A stretch of 64,000 nucleotides of DNA from Spirosoma telluris (GTDB lineage: Bacteria; Bacteroidota; Bacteroidia; Cytophagales; Spirosomataceae). Positions 1-8,359 of the stretch are shown one piece after another; the first letter of the stretch is position 1; the number at the start of each line of letters is the position of its first letter. The stretch is from NCBI GenBank assembly GCA_003259005.1, contig QLII01000001.1, forward strand, positions 8,423,001 to 8,487,000. The letters run 5' to 3'. Made by a program: the position numbers and the translations under genes. Below the pieces are notes generated by a model. It did not search any database. It saw only the letters and a program-made list of their open reading frames with translations, and was not told the origin of the DNA.

Positions 1-1
1 T

Positions 2-567
2 GATCAGCCTTTATTTTACCTGGTGTCGCTAACCTGGCCTCCACGTTTTGTGTTATTATGGGCATTTTCGGCCGCTTTTCTAACAATCGTTGCTGGCCTC
101 TTTACCGATCAGCTCTTGCCTATTCAATCCGTTAAAGTTTGGGCGCTGGGGGGCTTTTATTCATTGTCCAGGTGCCAATTCTATATCTGACGCGCCCCGA
201 TTTTCCATCGATACGTGATTGGGGACGCACCGTTCGGGGGCGTTTCTCAGGAGATAAAAATCCAGTTTACCTTCAGCCTGCCGACCTTTTTATTGTGCGG
301 TGTCTGGCCGATAAGCTCCCCCACACGGCTAATGTATTAGCATTCGATTTCCTTGTGCCTTACTTTCATCGCCAATACGGCATCTGGCCGACAGGCAAAC
401 ACTACCGCCCGGCCGATCTAGCCATAATCCCAACCGATGACTTTCAGGGACTAAGGAAGGTGCTGCCTATGACTCAACCTTACCGCGTGATTCGATTAAA
501 GAGTTATGATCTGTACGTATCTCCCTTATATGAAGCAACTGTGCAGGAGTGTATTGAAGGGAAATAG
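2..567 (+). CDS. Integral membrane protein, C-terminal part (partial, frameshifted)
   Basis: The window opens inside this gene. Frame 2 encodes hydrophobic segments rich in Leu, Val, Trp and Phe up to about base 150. Frame 1 then continues with FIVQVPILYLTRPDF and a soluble tail of about 120 residues ending at the TAG at 565-567. The frames join at a run of six G (148-153); one more G gives a single reading frame. Hydrophobic helices followed by a C-terminal soluble domain resemble polyprenyl-sugar-dependent membrane glycosyltransferases, such as the gene at 21844-23306. No catalytic motif lies in the visible part, so the function is not assigned. It converges on the haemoglobin gene, with 5 bases between the two stops once both frames are corrected. 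Confidence 0.5.
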
Positions 568-572
568 CTTGG

Positions 573-1054
573 TTAAGGCATATAAGGTCCACCGGTTTCC
601 CCCAGCCCCAGGTTGGCATAGGCGCATCGGCCGGCTCGCTGACTGATGCGGCATTTGAATTGATTACAGCCAATCGGGAGCCCCATTCCAGGTAGCCAAC
701 CAGAGCAGAACGAAATTCCGGGTCGTCGGGCAATCCAATCGTATCGGCAGTATCCAGAATTAAGTCGATCCAGCGTTTTCGTTGCGTTTCGGTCAGGTAT
801 TTGCCCAGGTGTTTATGAATCATTGCATAATGGCTTCCTTCTTCGCTACTGTATCGGGCTGGGCCACGAAAAACTTCGGCAATGAAGTGCGCCACATGTT
901 GGGCATGTTCAGGGGCCATCCCTCGAAAGACAGGCTCCAGTATTGAATCCTGATGAACACGCTGATAGAATAACGTTGTCCAGGCTTCAAACTTTTCCAT
1001 ACCGCCGGCCCACTCATATAGGGTAGGCACTGTTCCTTTTGGTTGAGTCTCCAT
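573..1054 (-). CDS. Group II truncated haemoglobin (one-base frameshift near the 3' end)
   Basis: This is a small haem protein of about 160 residues, expected to bind O2 or related ligands in the cytoplasm. Tyr30 in FYQRV fits the B10 tyrosine and His82 in HKHLGK fits the proximal F8 histidine. The typical trHb end is PTWGWGETGGPYMP. As given, the frame leaves this motif after PTWGWG and reads into the neighbouring gene to base 467. Adding one C to the five-C run at 599-603 restores the conserved tail and a stop at 573-575. I therefore take 573 as the true end and the lesion as a sequence error. Whether it carries O2, detoxifies NO or senses gas cannot be told from the sequence. Confidence 0.85.
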
Positions 1055-1152
1055 TTTTCTTTGTCATTAAGTTGTCATTGGTAGTCACCGTAGAAGAAAT
1101 GATACGGAACGATAACTTAATGACTATCAATCTAAGATAAGGCAATATAAGC

Positions 1153-1185
1153 AAAAAAAAGGCCGCACTCCGAAAAGTGCGACCT
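1153..1185 (-). terminator. Rho-independent terminator of ald
   Basis: On the minus strand the stem GTCGCACT/AGTGCGGC is followed by a run of eight T. It lies about 40 bases after the alanine dehydrogenase stop and ahead of the haemoglobin gene, so ald is probably transcribed alone. Confidence 0.8.
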
Positions 1186-1220
1186 GCGTCTGTCGATGAA
1201 TTGGTAATATTGGTAGTCGC

Positions 1221-2353
1221 TTATTGAGCTAGTTCTTCTTCGGTAAGTAACGTGTTTACATCGGTAAGCGGCAACCCGAAGGCTTCAGCAACGCCTTTGT
1301 AAACTACTTTTCCTTCCACAACATTCAGTCCCAGTTTTAGGTCTACATTGTCGCGGCATGCCTGTTGCCAGCCTTTATTGGCCAGTTGCAGCGCATAAGG
1401 CAGGGTAGCGTTCGTGAGCGCAAGAGTGCTGGTATAAGGTACAGCACCGGGCATGTTGGCTACACAATAGTGAACAACACCGTCAATGATAAATGTTGGA
1501 TTTTCGTGGGTAGTTGGGTGGCAGGTTTCAATACATCCGCCCTGGTCAACGGCTACATCGACCAATACCGTCCCGGCACGCATTTCTTTAAGCATGGCGC
1601 GGGTAATAAGATGGGAGCTTTTGCACCCGGAATCAGAACAGCACCAACTATCAGATCGCATACTTTGATCATCTCCCGAATATTGTATTCGTTCGACATC
1701 ATTGTCTGCACGTTTGGCGGCATGATATCCGACAGGTAACGTAAACGGGCCAGGCTAACATCCATGATGGTTACGTGAGCACCCAGACCAGCCGCCATCT
1801 TGGCCGCTTGTGTACCAACAATACCACCACCCAGAATCAGCACATTGGCTGGTTTTACACCCGGAACCCCACCGAGCAGAATACCCCTTCCTTTCAATGG
1901 TTTTTCGAGGTATTTAGCCCCTTCCTGAATGGCCATGCGACCCGCTACTTCCGACATAGGTACCAGCAAAGGCAGGCTACGGTCGGGACGCTCAACGGTT
2001 TCGTAGGCTAAACAAACAGCACCTTTTGCCAGCATCGCCTGCGTTAATTCTTCTGACGAGGCAAAGTGGAAATAGGTGAACAGTAATTGATTTTCTTTAA
2101 TAAGGTCGTATTCAGAAGCAATGGGCTCCTTAACCTTCATAATCATCTCAGCAATACCATACACCTCTTCGATGGTAGGAAGCATAGTGGCTCCGGCTGC
2201 AATGTATTCTTCGTCTTCGAAACCGCTACCCTCACCCGCATTAACCTGTATATAAACAACATGGCCATGTTTGCGAAGCTCGGTTACACCGGCGGGTGTT
2301 AGCGCAACGCGGTTCTCGTTGTTTTTGATTTCTTTGGGAACACCAATAACCAT
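1221..2353 (-). CDS. ald: Alanine dehydrogenase (one-base frameshift)
   Basis: Catalyses the reversible NAD-dependent oxidative deamination of L-alanine to pyruvate and ammonium in the cytoplasm. The N-terminus MVIGVPKEIKNNENRVALTP is typical of the family. Lys75 (VKEP) and His96 (FHFA) match the known active-site pair, and GGGIVG at 175-180 is the nucleotide-binding loop. The frame breaks at GAKAP; adding one C (minus strand) to the three-base run at 1613-1615 continues it as GAKAPHLIT, with VDVAVDQGG after it. The repaired length of 377 residues is normal for Ald. It is divergent from an Lrp/AsnC regulator gene, the arrangement known for ald control in other bacteria, so regulation by that neighbour is a reasonable inference. 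Confidence 0.93.
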
Positions 2354-2393
2354 AAAGACTAGCGTGGTTTGGGAGATTGTTACTTTGATCCTA

Positions 2394-2401
2394 CAAAGTT
2401 A
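2394..2401 (-). promoter_or_regulatory. Putative -7 element of the ald promoter
   Basis: TAACTTTG on the minus strand matches the Bacteroidota -7 consensus TAnnTTTG. It lies 41 bases upstream of the ald start. No clear -33 TTG is seen at the expected spacing. Confidence 0.45.
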
Positions 2402-2439
2402 AATGCGTAGTAAATGTTTTCTAGTAGTAATTGTTTTTT

Positions 2440-2480
2440 TAGGAAATTAGGTAGTTAATTTGATTTATAATAGGAAATTG
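2440..2480. promoter_or_regulatory. Phased direct repeat, candidate Lrp-type operator
   Basis: TAGGAAATT occurs at 2440-2448 and again at 2471-2479, exactly 31 bases apart, which is close to three helical turns. The pair lies between ald and the divergent Lrp-type gene, upstream of the ald -7 element. Same-face spaced sites are typical of Lrp-type octamers, but the match to an operator is inferred. Confidence 0.35.
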
Positions 2481-2528
2481 TTCTAATGAATAGCCCGTTT
2501 CAGAGGTTATTCCGTAAAAATTCCCCTT

Positions 2529-2990
2529 ATGGATATTGTTGACGCGACTGATCGGAAAATTCTGGATTTGTTACAGCAGAATGCTCACTTAACTATTCAG
2601 GATATTGGGAAGCAAATTAACCTCTCGAAAACGCCCGTTCATGAACGGATTAAGCGGCTCGAGCGGGAGGGGATTATTGACCGCTATGTGACCATTATTG
2701 ACAAGAAAAAACTGGGAAACCTCCTGATGGTGTATTGTCAGGTGACCCTCGACCGGCAAACCAGGGATTCATTCACGGCTTTTGAAGTTGATGTACGCGA
2801 GCTGCCCGAAGTATTGGAGTGCAATCGGGTATCGGGCACCTTTGATTATTTGCTGAAAATTGTGAGCCGGGATATGGACACCTATAACCATTTCTACCAG
2901 GAACAACTGTCAATTATTCCGGGTACCCTACACATCAGTAGTTTCTTTGTTATGTCAGAAATAAAAAATTCGACTGTTGTGCCGGTGTGA
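2529..2990 (+). CDS. Lrp/AsnC family transcriptional regulator
   Basis: A 153-residue DNA-binding protein. Residues 5-60 form the AsnC-type winged helix-turn-helix (LDLLQQNAHLTIQDIGKQIN, then LSKTPVHERIKRLEREGII). Residues 65-150 form the RAM ligand-binding and oligomerisation domain (VSGTFDYLLKIVSRD). The length is normal for the family. It is divergent from alanine dehydrogenase across 175 bases, so the likely job is alanine- or leucine-responsive control of ald, in the manner of AldR. That link rests on gene order alone. The small permease gene follows after 31 bases and may be cotranscribed. Confidence 0.9.
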   Translation: MDIVDATDRKILDLLQQNAHLTIQDIGKQINLSKTPVHERIKRLEREGIIDRYVTIIDKKKLGNLLMVYCQVTLDRQTRDSFTAFEVDVRELPEVLECNRVSGTFDYLLKIVSRDMDTYNHFYQEQLSIIPGTLHISSFFVMSEIKNSTVVPV

Positions 2991-3021
2991 GGTCAACGCA
3001 CTTTTTATAAATAATATCCGT

Positions 3022-3435
3022 ATGTGGTGGACCTATGCCTTACTTTCTGCACTGTTTGCAGCCCTAACAGCGATACTGGCCAAAATTGGCATTAAAGGAG
3101 TCAATACCGATTTGGCAACGGCTATTCGAACCGTTGTGATTCTGTTTGTGGCCTGGGGAATCGTGTTCTGGCGGGGAGGGCTTGACGCACTCCCTGCTTT
3201 GAGCCGTCAAAACTGGCTATTTCTGACTTTGTCTGGCGTGGCAACTGGTCTGTCCTGGATTTTTTACTTCAAAGCGCTACAAGTGGGCAAGGTCTCACAG
3301 GTGGCCCCTGTCGATAAGTTGAGCGTGGCCATCGCCATTCTGATGTCCGTTATTTTTCTGGGCGAAGTACTAACCTGGAAAGCGGCTATTGGGGCTGCGT
3401 TGATTATTGCCGGAACCCTGGTGCTGATTTTATGA
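3022..3435 (+). CDS. Small EamA-type transporter (single-domain)
   Basis: A 137-residue inner-membrane protein with five predicted helices, equal to one EamA (drug/metabolite transporter) unit. Two-domain family members have ten helices, so this one probably works as a dimer. I chose ATG 3022 (MWWTYALLSALFAALTAILA) over the upstream start at 2977, which would add a polar extension and overlap the lrp-type gene. The C-terminal ends with GEVLTWKAAIGAALIIAGTL, the common EamA ending. Its position after the Lrp-type gene hints at export of an amino acid or related compound, but the substrate is unknown. Confidence 0.75.
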   Translation: MWWTYALLSALFAALTAILAKIGIKGVNTDLATAIRTVVILFVAWGIVFWRGGLDALPALSRQNWLFLTLSGVATGLSWIFYFKALQVGKVSQVAPVDKLSVAIAILMSVIFLGEVLTWKAAIGAALIIAGTLVLIL

Positions 3436-3457
3436 TAAGCGACCTGTAAACCATAGG

Positions 3458-4405
3458 CTATTTTTTGCGCTGATAAACATAAATGGACTGTGCTGTTAAA
3501 AATGTCTTCTCTGTACCGGTATAATAAGCTGTGCCATCCAGCGACCAGCTAACTGCTTCTCCCTGCGCTTCTTTGCCCAGTGGAACCAGGCGGGGAGCCC
3601 GTTTTAAGGCATCTGGAATGGTTTCACCTGATTGACGGGTATAGTAAAAAAGCTGGGCATACATGCGAATCAACAGATATTGACCATCAGTCGATATGGC
3701 TCCTGCTGTTACATTTTCGAAAGGCAGTAGGAGAAGGGGAGTCATCATGGTAGGCTGCGTAAGCGATTGGGGGAAAGTAGCCCGGTATAGTTCCGTCCTG
3801 TCACCTTTTGAGAGAATAAACAGGTCTTTGGTAATCGGATCGACCAGAATGGCTTCGGCATTTTGGGGGCCATTGGGTAGTTGTAGCCGGATAGTGTCTG
3901 GATGAGTTACGTGCCCCACAAACGGGAATTTCTGACCAGCAATAGTGGGTTCAGGAAAACGATAAATGATCTTTTCGGGATACCGTAGCTGGTTATCGCC
4001 AATATCAGCCAGATAAATATACGTTTCGCCGGGTACTGGGCCAGGACCAACAGCGATGTCTTCCCAATCGCGATTTTCAGCTCCATCCACATAGAAGCGG
4101 GCCACAATGCTTCCATCTGGACGGATTAACTGAATCTGATTTGAATTGCCGGAATCTTCCTCTGTCCAGAGATAGCCCGGATTTCGGTGGCTCGGTGCCA
4201 GTCCCGAGGACTCAGAAAGGTCAGAATCGTCCATGACACCAATTTCGCGGGGAGGCATAAACAGGGTCGTATCCTTTTTTAGATCAAGTCGTGCGTAGCT
4301 TACCCTGGGGACTGAATCGGTAGCTGAGTGCTCAGTTACCGAATGACAACTGCTAAATAACCCTGTTAACAGAAGCTGGAGTAGAATAAATTTTGTTGCT
4401 GGCAT
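3458..4405 (-). CDS. Predicted lipoprotein with beta-propeller-like repeats
   Basis: A 315-residue protein with an N-terminal lipoprotein signal (LLLTGLFSSC, lipidated Cys20). The mature part holds motifs such as ESSGLAPSHRNPGYLWTEED, NRDWEDIAVGPG, YLADIGDNQLRYPEKIIYRF and AEAILVDPITKDLFILSKGD. The SSGLA, DWEDIA, DIGDN and EA-L-DP pattern is common in secreted Bacteroidota propeller proteins of unknown role. No catalytic residues can be named. It converges on the small permease gene (22 bases between the stops) and lies downstream of the DUF4405 gene on the same strand, about 160 bases away. Confidence 0.65.
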   Translation of the reverse strand: MPATKFILLQLLLTGLFSSCHSVTEHSATDSVPRVSYARLDLKKDTTLFMPPREIGVMDDSDLSESSGLAPSHRNPGYLWTEEDSGNSNQIQLIRPDGSIVARFYVDGAENRDWEDIAVGPGPVPGETYIYLADIGDNQLRYPEKIIYRFPEPTIAGQKFPFVGHVTHPDTIRLQLPNGPQNAEAILVDPITKDLFILSKGDRTELYRATFPQSLTQPTMMTPLLLLPFENVTAGAISTDGQYLLIRMYAQLFYYTRQSGETIPDALKRAPRLVPLGKEAQGEAVSWSLDGTAYYTGTEKTFLTAQSIYVYQRKK

Positions 4406-4414
4406 ACGTGCATT

Positions 4415-4456
4415 AATGCCCGGATGAAGCGCTTAAGGAGCTATCAACCGGGCATT
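4415..4456. repeat. Inverted repeat in the gap between lipoprotein and DUF4405 genes
   Basis: AATGCCCGG (4415-4423) and CCGGGCATT (4448-4456) can pair across a 24-base loop. There is no T-run on either side, so a terminator role is uncertain. The rest of 4406-4566 shows nothing recognisable. Confidence 0.3.
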
Positions 4457-4566
4457 CACCTTGTCCTGATGAAACAGATTATGTTCAACGGATGTGCTTA
4501 TCCTTCGCTAACGTTTGAGGTAGGCCCGTTCGTTCATCCAGGATGAAAAGTCGATTTTGCGGTTTG

Positions 4567-5310
4567 CTAACGTACGACAACCGTCGATTTCAGGGTGGTT
4601 AAAGGAGCCAGTTGTAAGGCCGCTATTTGCCAATGTCCATCGGTTTCATTCAGTACCTGGGTAAAACGTATTTGACTGGCATGGGGCAAAAGAGGGGTGG
4701 CAATCCCGGTTGCAACGATCACATGATCGTCGAGAACGGTAGTCTGTTCTACCTGTATCCTCATAGATTCGATAGGATTGCCCGGTTTCAGCGACTTAAG
4801 CAATGCCGTGCTACTCATTACATTGCCTGCCTCGTTACCAATTGATGCTTTCTTGCTTAGAAGGTGCGCTAGTTGAGTCGTGTCACGTTTGCTGATTGCC
4901 AGCGTGTAATCTGTCATGAGTTTGCGGGCAATGGAGTCAGCGCTGAGTTGGGAAAGGCCACGTTCTTTCTTTTTATCGGGTCCAAATGCCCGTTTGCCTG
5001 CATTTGCCAAGTCTTTAAAAACAGGCAAATCGGCGGCAATCCCTACCGTAAATACCAGTGTGATCAATACCGGAAGAAGCAGCTCGCGCCGGATACCACC
5101 CACCTTTCGGTTTACAGAATAGGCTTTGATCGACGCCCAGTTATTAAGAATGTGAAACACAGAGGCTGCGAAAAACAGGATGCCAAACCAGGCATGGAGG
5201 TGCTTGGCAGAAAAATAATTGCCCTGTCCCAGATAGATCATCAGGCCAGTGACAGCAAGCACCAGATAAATAGCAACAACAAATAGGCTGACCAAATTTT
5301 TAGATTTCAC
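4567..5310 (-). CDS. DUF4405-like membrane protein fused to an NTF2-like domain
   Basis: A 247-residue protein. Residues 1-95 hold three hydrophobic helices with conserved histidines (HLHAWFG and FHILNNW), the DUF4405 or cytochrome-b-like pattern that may bind haem. Residues 115-240 look like a SnoaL/DUF4440 (NTF2 fold) domain: a helix with repeated Ala and Asp, then DDHVIVATGIATPLLP and WQIAALQLAP. A paralogue with the same architecture and the same N-terminus MKSKNLVSL lies at 26632-27348. It starts 24 bases after the phosphatase gene, so it is probably the last gene of that unit. The function is unknown. Confidence 0.7.
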   Translation of the reverse strand: MKSKNLVSLFVVAIYLVLAVTGLMIYLGQGNYFSAKHLHAWFGILFFAASVFHILNNWASIKAYSVNRKVGGIRRELLLPVLITLVFTVGIAADLPVFKDLANAGKRAFGPDKKKERGLSQLSADSIARKLMTDYTLAISKRDTTQLAHLLSKKASIGNEAGNVMSSTALLKSLKPGNPIESMRIQVEQTTVLDDHVIVATGIATPLLPHASQIRFTQVLNETDGHWQIAALQLAPLTTLKSTVVVR

Positions 5311-5334
5311 GAGAATAGGTGGTTTTTTGATGCC

Positions 5335-6780
5335 TTACTTGGTCACTCTAAATGAATCGAGTTCGTTGCCGTTCACATCCACCTGGCGGATGGTTAACGT
5401 CTTTCCATCTACATCGGCCACGGTGAGTGAATGAACATTCGAGTAAAACTTATCCGTAAATTTCTGCCACGAATCAGGATCATTGTTTTGTTCGGGATTA
5501 TAGAGCGTTTGACCGCCCGCGCCCGTTACCAGATAAATGATGCCCTCGGGCGTGGTGTCTGTTTTTCCGTCAAATGTTTTGTCGAGCGTCCAGCGGCCGT
5601 TCACAACGCGTCCTCTGGCCATTTTAGCCCCCATGTTGGCTACCAGTAGAACTCCTTTTTTGTCGGGAACAAACTTGAGCGGGAAAGACCGTTGGTAATT
5701 GTGTACGTGACCTGTGAAAACCACATCGACTTTGCCCGCTTCGAAGATCGGCGATAAGAGCCGGGTGTGTTGCTGCTCAAAATGCTCTCGGGCTGAATTG
5801 AAACCCGGATGGTGGAACATTACAAACCGCCAGGTTGCATCGTTAGCACTGGCTAAATCATTGGCTATCCAATCCTGCAACGCTTTGTCGGTAAAGTCGA
5901 CGTAAGGGTTCGAGTCGATCACCGTCCAGTGGGCGTTACCATAGGTGAACGAGTAGTTCGACATTTTTAAGTAAGCATCACCTGCTGCGTCGGTGAAGGC
6001 TTTGCGGTTGTCGGCCGAAGCCGTCATAGTTGGTACAAGCGGACCGCCTTCGGTACCGGTTAGTCCGTTCAGTGGCTGATTCCAGTAGTAGTAATAAGCC
6101 AGCGCATCGGGAAATTTGTCCAGGTCGCGGGTATCGGTGTCGTGGTTGCCGGGAGCCACAATCATGGGCACCGACCGCAGCAGGGGCGCTCCCGACGAGT
6201 CGATTTGGTTCGCGTTGTAAATGGGCCAGAAGCGGGAACGGTATTCAGAAATCAACCCACGCTCATAGACTATATCGCCCGGAACGACTACGAAATCAGG
6301 CTTTGCCAGTAAAGCACGGGACGCTAGTTTTTTCTGGGCTGGTGTCTCAGCACCAATATCTGCAAAAGCCACAAATCGGTACGGCTGATCGGCCTTTTTC
6401 GAAGCCTGGCCCTCGGCGGAAAACACGACTTTCCCCGCTTTCGAAACGCGATAGATAAACTTGTTGCCAGGTATCAGGCCGGTAAACGTAGCCTTGTAAA
6501 CCAGATGTGGTTCGATACCGGACACGGCTACACGTACTGAGGTAGGGGCATCGGTTTTCATCCAGGGGGTAGCGGCTCCTGTTCGGTACTCAACCGCCCA
6601 GTCGTTGCTAGCGTCTGGGGCATGCCAAAGTAATTGAAGTGTTTCGGGCGAAGGGGTACGACCAATCTGGAGATAGGGGCGGGCGATGAAGGGTTCGTCC
6701 GTTTTTTTGTCCTGTGCCGAACAGGCCTGAGACAGCGCAATCTGTCCCAGAAGTAGCAGGAGTACAAATTTATGTTTCAT
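5335..6780 (-). CDS. Purple-acid-phosphatase-like metallophosphoesterase lipoprotein
   Basis: A 481-residue secreted phosphoesterase. The signal (MKHKFVLLLLLGQIALSQAC) ends in a Cys that may be lipidated. Residues 30-130 form an N-terminal fibronectin-like domain (PYLQIGRTPSPETLQLLWHA), as in purple acid phosphatases. The metal-binding motifs appear in order: DIG 141-143, GDIVY 168-172, GNHD 211-214, HHP 323-325 and GHVHNYQR 357-364. I chose ATG 6780 because it precedes the signal; the upstream extension to 7026 overlaps the hairpin repeat and the next gene. Expected role is release of phosphate from organic esters outside the cytoplasm. It follows a TonB receptor and a beta-helix lipoprotein on the same strand. 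Confidence 0.88.
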   Translation of the reverse strand: MKHKFVLLLLLGQIALSQACSAQDKKTDEPFIARPYLQIGRTPSPETLQLLWHAPDASNDWAVEYRTGAATPWMKTDAPTSVRVAVSGIEPHLVYKATFTGLIPGNKFIYRVSKAGKVVFSAEGQASKKADQPYRFVAFADIGAETPAQKKLASRALLAKPDFVVVPGDIVYERGLISEYRSRFWPIYNANQIDSSGAPLLRSVPMIVAPGNHDTDTRDLDKFPDALAYYYYWNQPLNGLTGTEGGPLVPTMTASADNRKAFTDAAGDAYLKMSNYSFTYGNAHWTVIDSNPYVDFTDKALQDWIANDLASANDATWRFVMFHHPGFNSAREHFEQQHTRLLSPIFEAGKVDVVFTGHVHNYQRSFPLKFVPDKKGVLLVANMGAKMARGRVVNGRWTLDKTFDGKTDTTPEGIIYLVTGAGGQTLYNPEQNNDPDSWQKFTDKFYSNVHSLTVADVDGKTLTIRQVDVNGNELDSFRVTK

Positions 6781-6808
6781 TGGCGTTTTAGGTGGAAAGG
6801 GTACTATA

Positions 6809-6879
6809 CAGAGATACACGGAAACTAAGGATACACATTGAAACCCCTGTGAATCTCCGTTAGCCTCCGTGTATCTCTG
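6809..6879. repeat. Long imperfect hairpin of the CTCTGTGTATC type
   Basis: The arms CAGAGATACACGGA (6809-6822) and TCCGTGTATCTCTG (6866-6879) pair perfectly over 14 bases, and pairing continues imperfectly for about ten more (ACTAAGGATACAC against GTGAATCTCCGTTAG). It fills the gap between two same-strand genes and has no T-run. Intergenic repeats with this short-word pattern occur in multiple copies in several bacterial phyla, so it may be a dispersed element or an RNA-stabilising hairpin. Confidence 0.6.
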
Positions 6880-6892
6880 TGTAATAACTTTT

Positions 6893-8318
6893 TTAGTGCA
6901 GGTTACCCTTGCCGTTGCTTGGGTAGCAACCCACATCTGAACTTGGGGGTGTAATTTCCGTTGAACCAAAGTTCGCGCTAACAGGCACGACAGTGAGCGG
7001 GCTGAAGGTCGTAGTGCCTTTGCCAATAGCGGGCGATGAAGCCTGTAGTCGGAAATTCCACGTTCCTACGTAACTGACATCCGATACTTTCTTGGTTGCG
7101 ACGTAGGGTAGCGGGAAGTTTACGAAGAGCGGGTTGTTTTTTTGCACAACCACCGTGCCGTCGTAAGCCTGACCAGGCTTGTAACCCGCTGGTAGAAAGG
7201 TTGATGGAGTTGGAATGTCGGTCGTTTGGGGCTTAGTGGCAAATAAAACCGGATAAATCTGGTTAGCCATCTTCAGTGAATCGACGTAGTTGTAGTTATA
7301 GCCATATTTGATATTCGCTGTATCGGCCACAACGAGTGCGTTACCTGAGTAGGACTGCGTTGCGCCTACGATTCGGGGGCCATATTTGTCGTTAACCATC
7401 AGGTTGTTATAATACGCACCTCTTGAGCCTTCCTCAAAATTGATCGAGCCGCCCGGCCATCGGCAGTCCGGCGATAACCACTGTGGACGATGGTGTTATT
7501 GTAGAAAAGAACGTTTGTCTGTGGCTGGCCGGGTTTCTGCCCATTGTTTGATGCTTTGGGCCCATTTGTAGCAGAACCAATTACCAGATTATAGGCAAAG
7601 TTACCAACCGTACCACCTTTCACATTCCAGGCTTCGCCACCCGTGAATCCACACTTTTCGAAGGTGTTCCGCATCACGTTGTATTTGCCACCAAATGGAC
7701 GCATGGGATCATCGACCGAGCCATAAATCCACGAATCTTCCATTACAACAATTCCATCGGAATTGGCCGAAGAGACTACATAGGCTTTACCGCCGTTAGC
7801 AATAAATGACACGGGCGAAGTCACCACCGTACCGCCACCAAACTCCAGGTGCGTCCACTTAATGATAATGTTTTTGAAGGTCGTTTCGCCCAGAATGCCG
7901 CCCCAGAGACCGGAGTAGGCTGGATCTTTGGTCACATCAGCGCCAAGAGCATCGGTTTTAGTCGCCGTCGGAACGGTGAAATAGATGGGTTTTTCCTGCG
8001 TACCCAGCGACAAAAACGAGCCTTTTACGATAAAACTCCATACTCCCTTGCCATCAAAATAGACCTTGGCACCCGGCTGTACAACCAGCGTATCGCCTTC
8101 GTTAATAAACACATCGCCCGTCACCCGGTAGGTTGAATCAGCCAGGAGAGTCCCTTTAACTACGCCCGACAGGGGTGTTTTCGTGCTAATAGCAGCCCTG
8201 TTTTAAAGAACGGAGCCGATACCTGCACATCTTCTGATTTACTACAACCGGTAAGCCCGGCGATTAGTCCGCCTGCTACCGCAACGGCGGCTAAACCTAA
8301 ACGAATCTGATAGTTCAT
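6893..8318 (-). CDS. Right-handed beta-helix lipoprotein (two one-base frameshifts)
   Basis: The start at 8318 gives a lipoprotein signal (MNYQIRLGLAAVAVAGGLIA, then GLTGC; Cys25). The body has beta-helix character: GDVFINEGDTLVVQPGAKVY, GTQEKPIYFT, WIYGSVDDPMRPFGGKYN and LFYNNTIVHSG. Two lesions break it, at 8196-8198 and 7452-7454. Each is repaired by adding one base to a three-base G/C run, giving TGAAISTKTPLSG and DGRGGSINFEEG at the joints. The repaired length is about 475 residues. Such proteins often accompany TonB receptors and enzymes in Bacteroidota outer-membrane loci; binding or cleaving a polymer is possible, but no catalytic site is visible. Confidence 0.72.
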
Positions 8319-8359
8319 AAGTGATAGAAAAAATTGGTAAGCAATGAAGAATAAATGCG

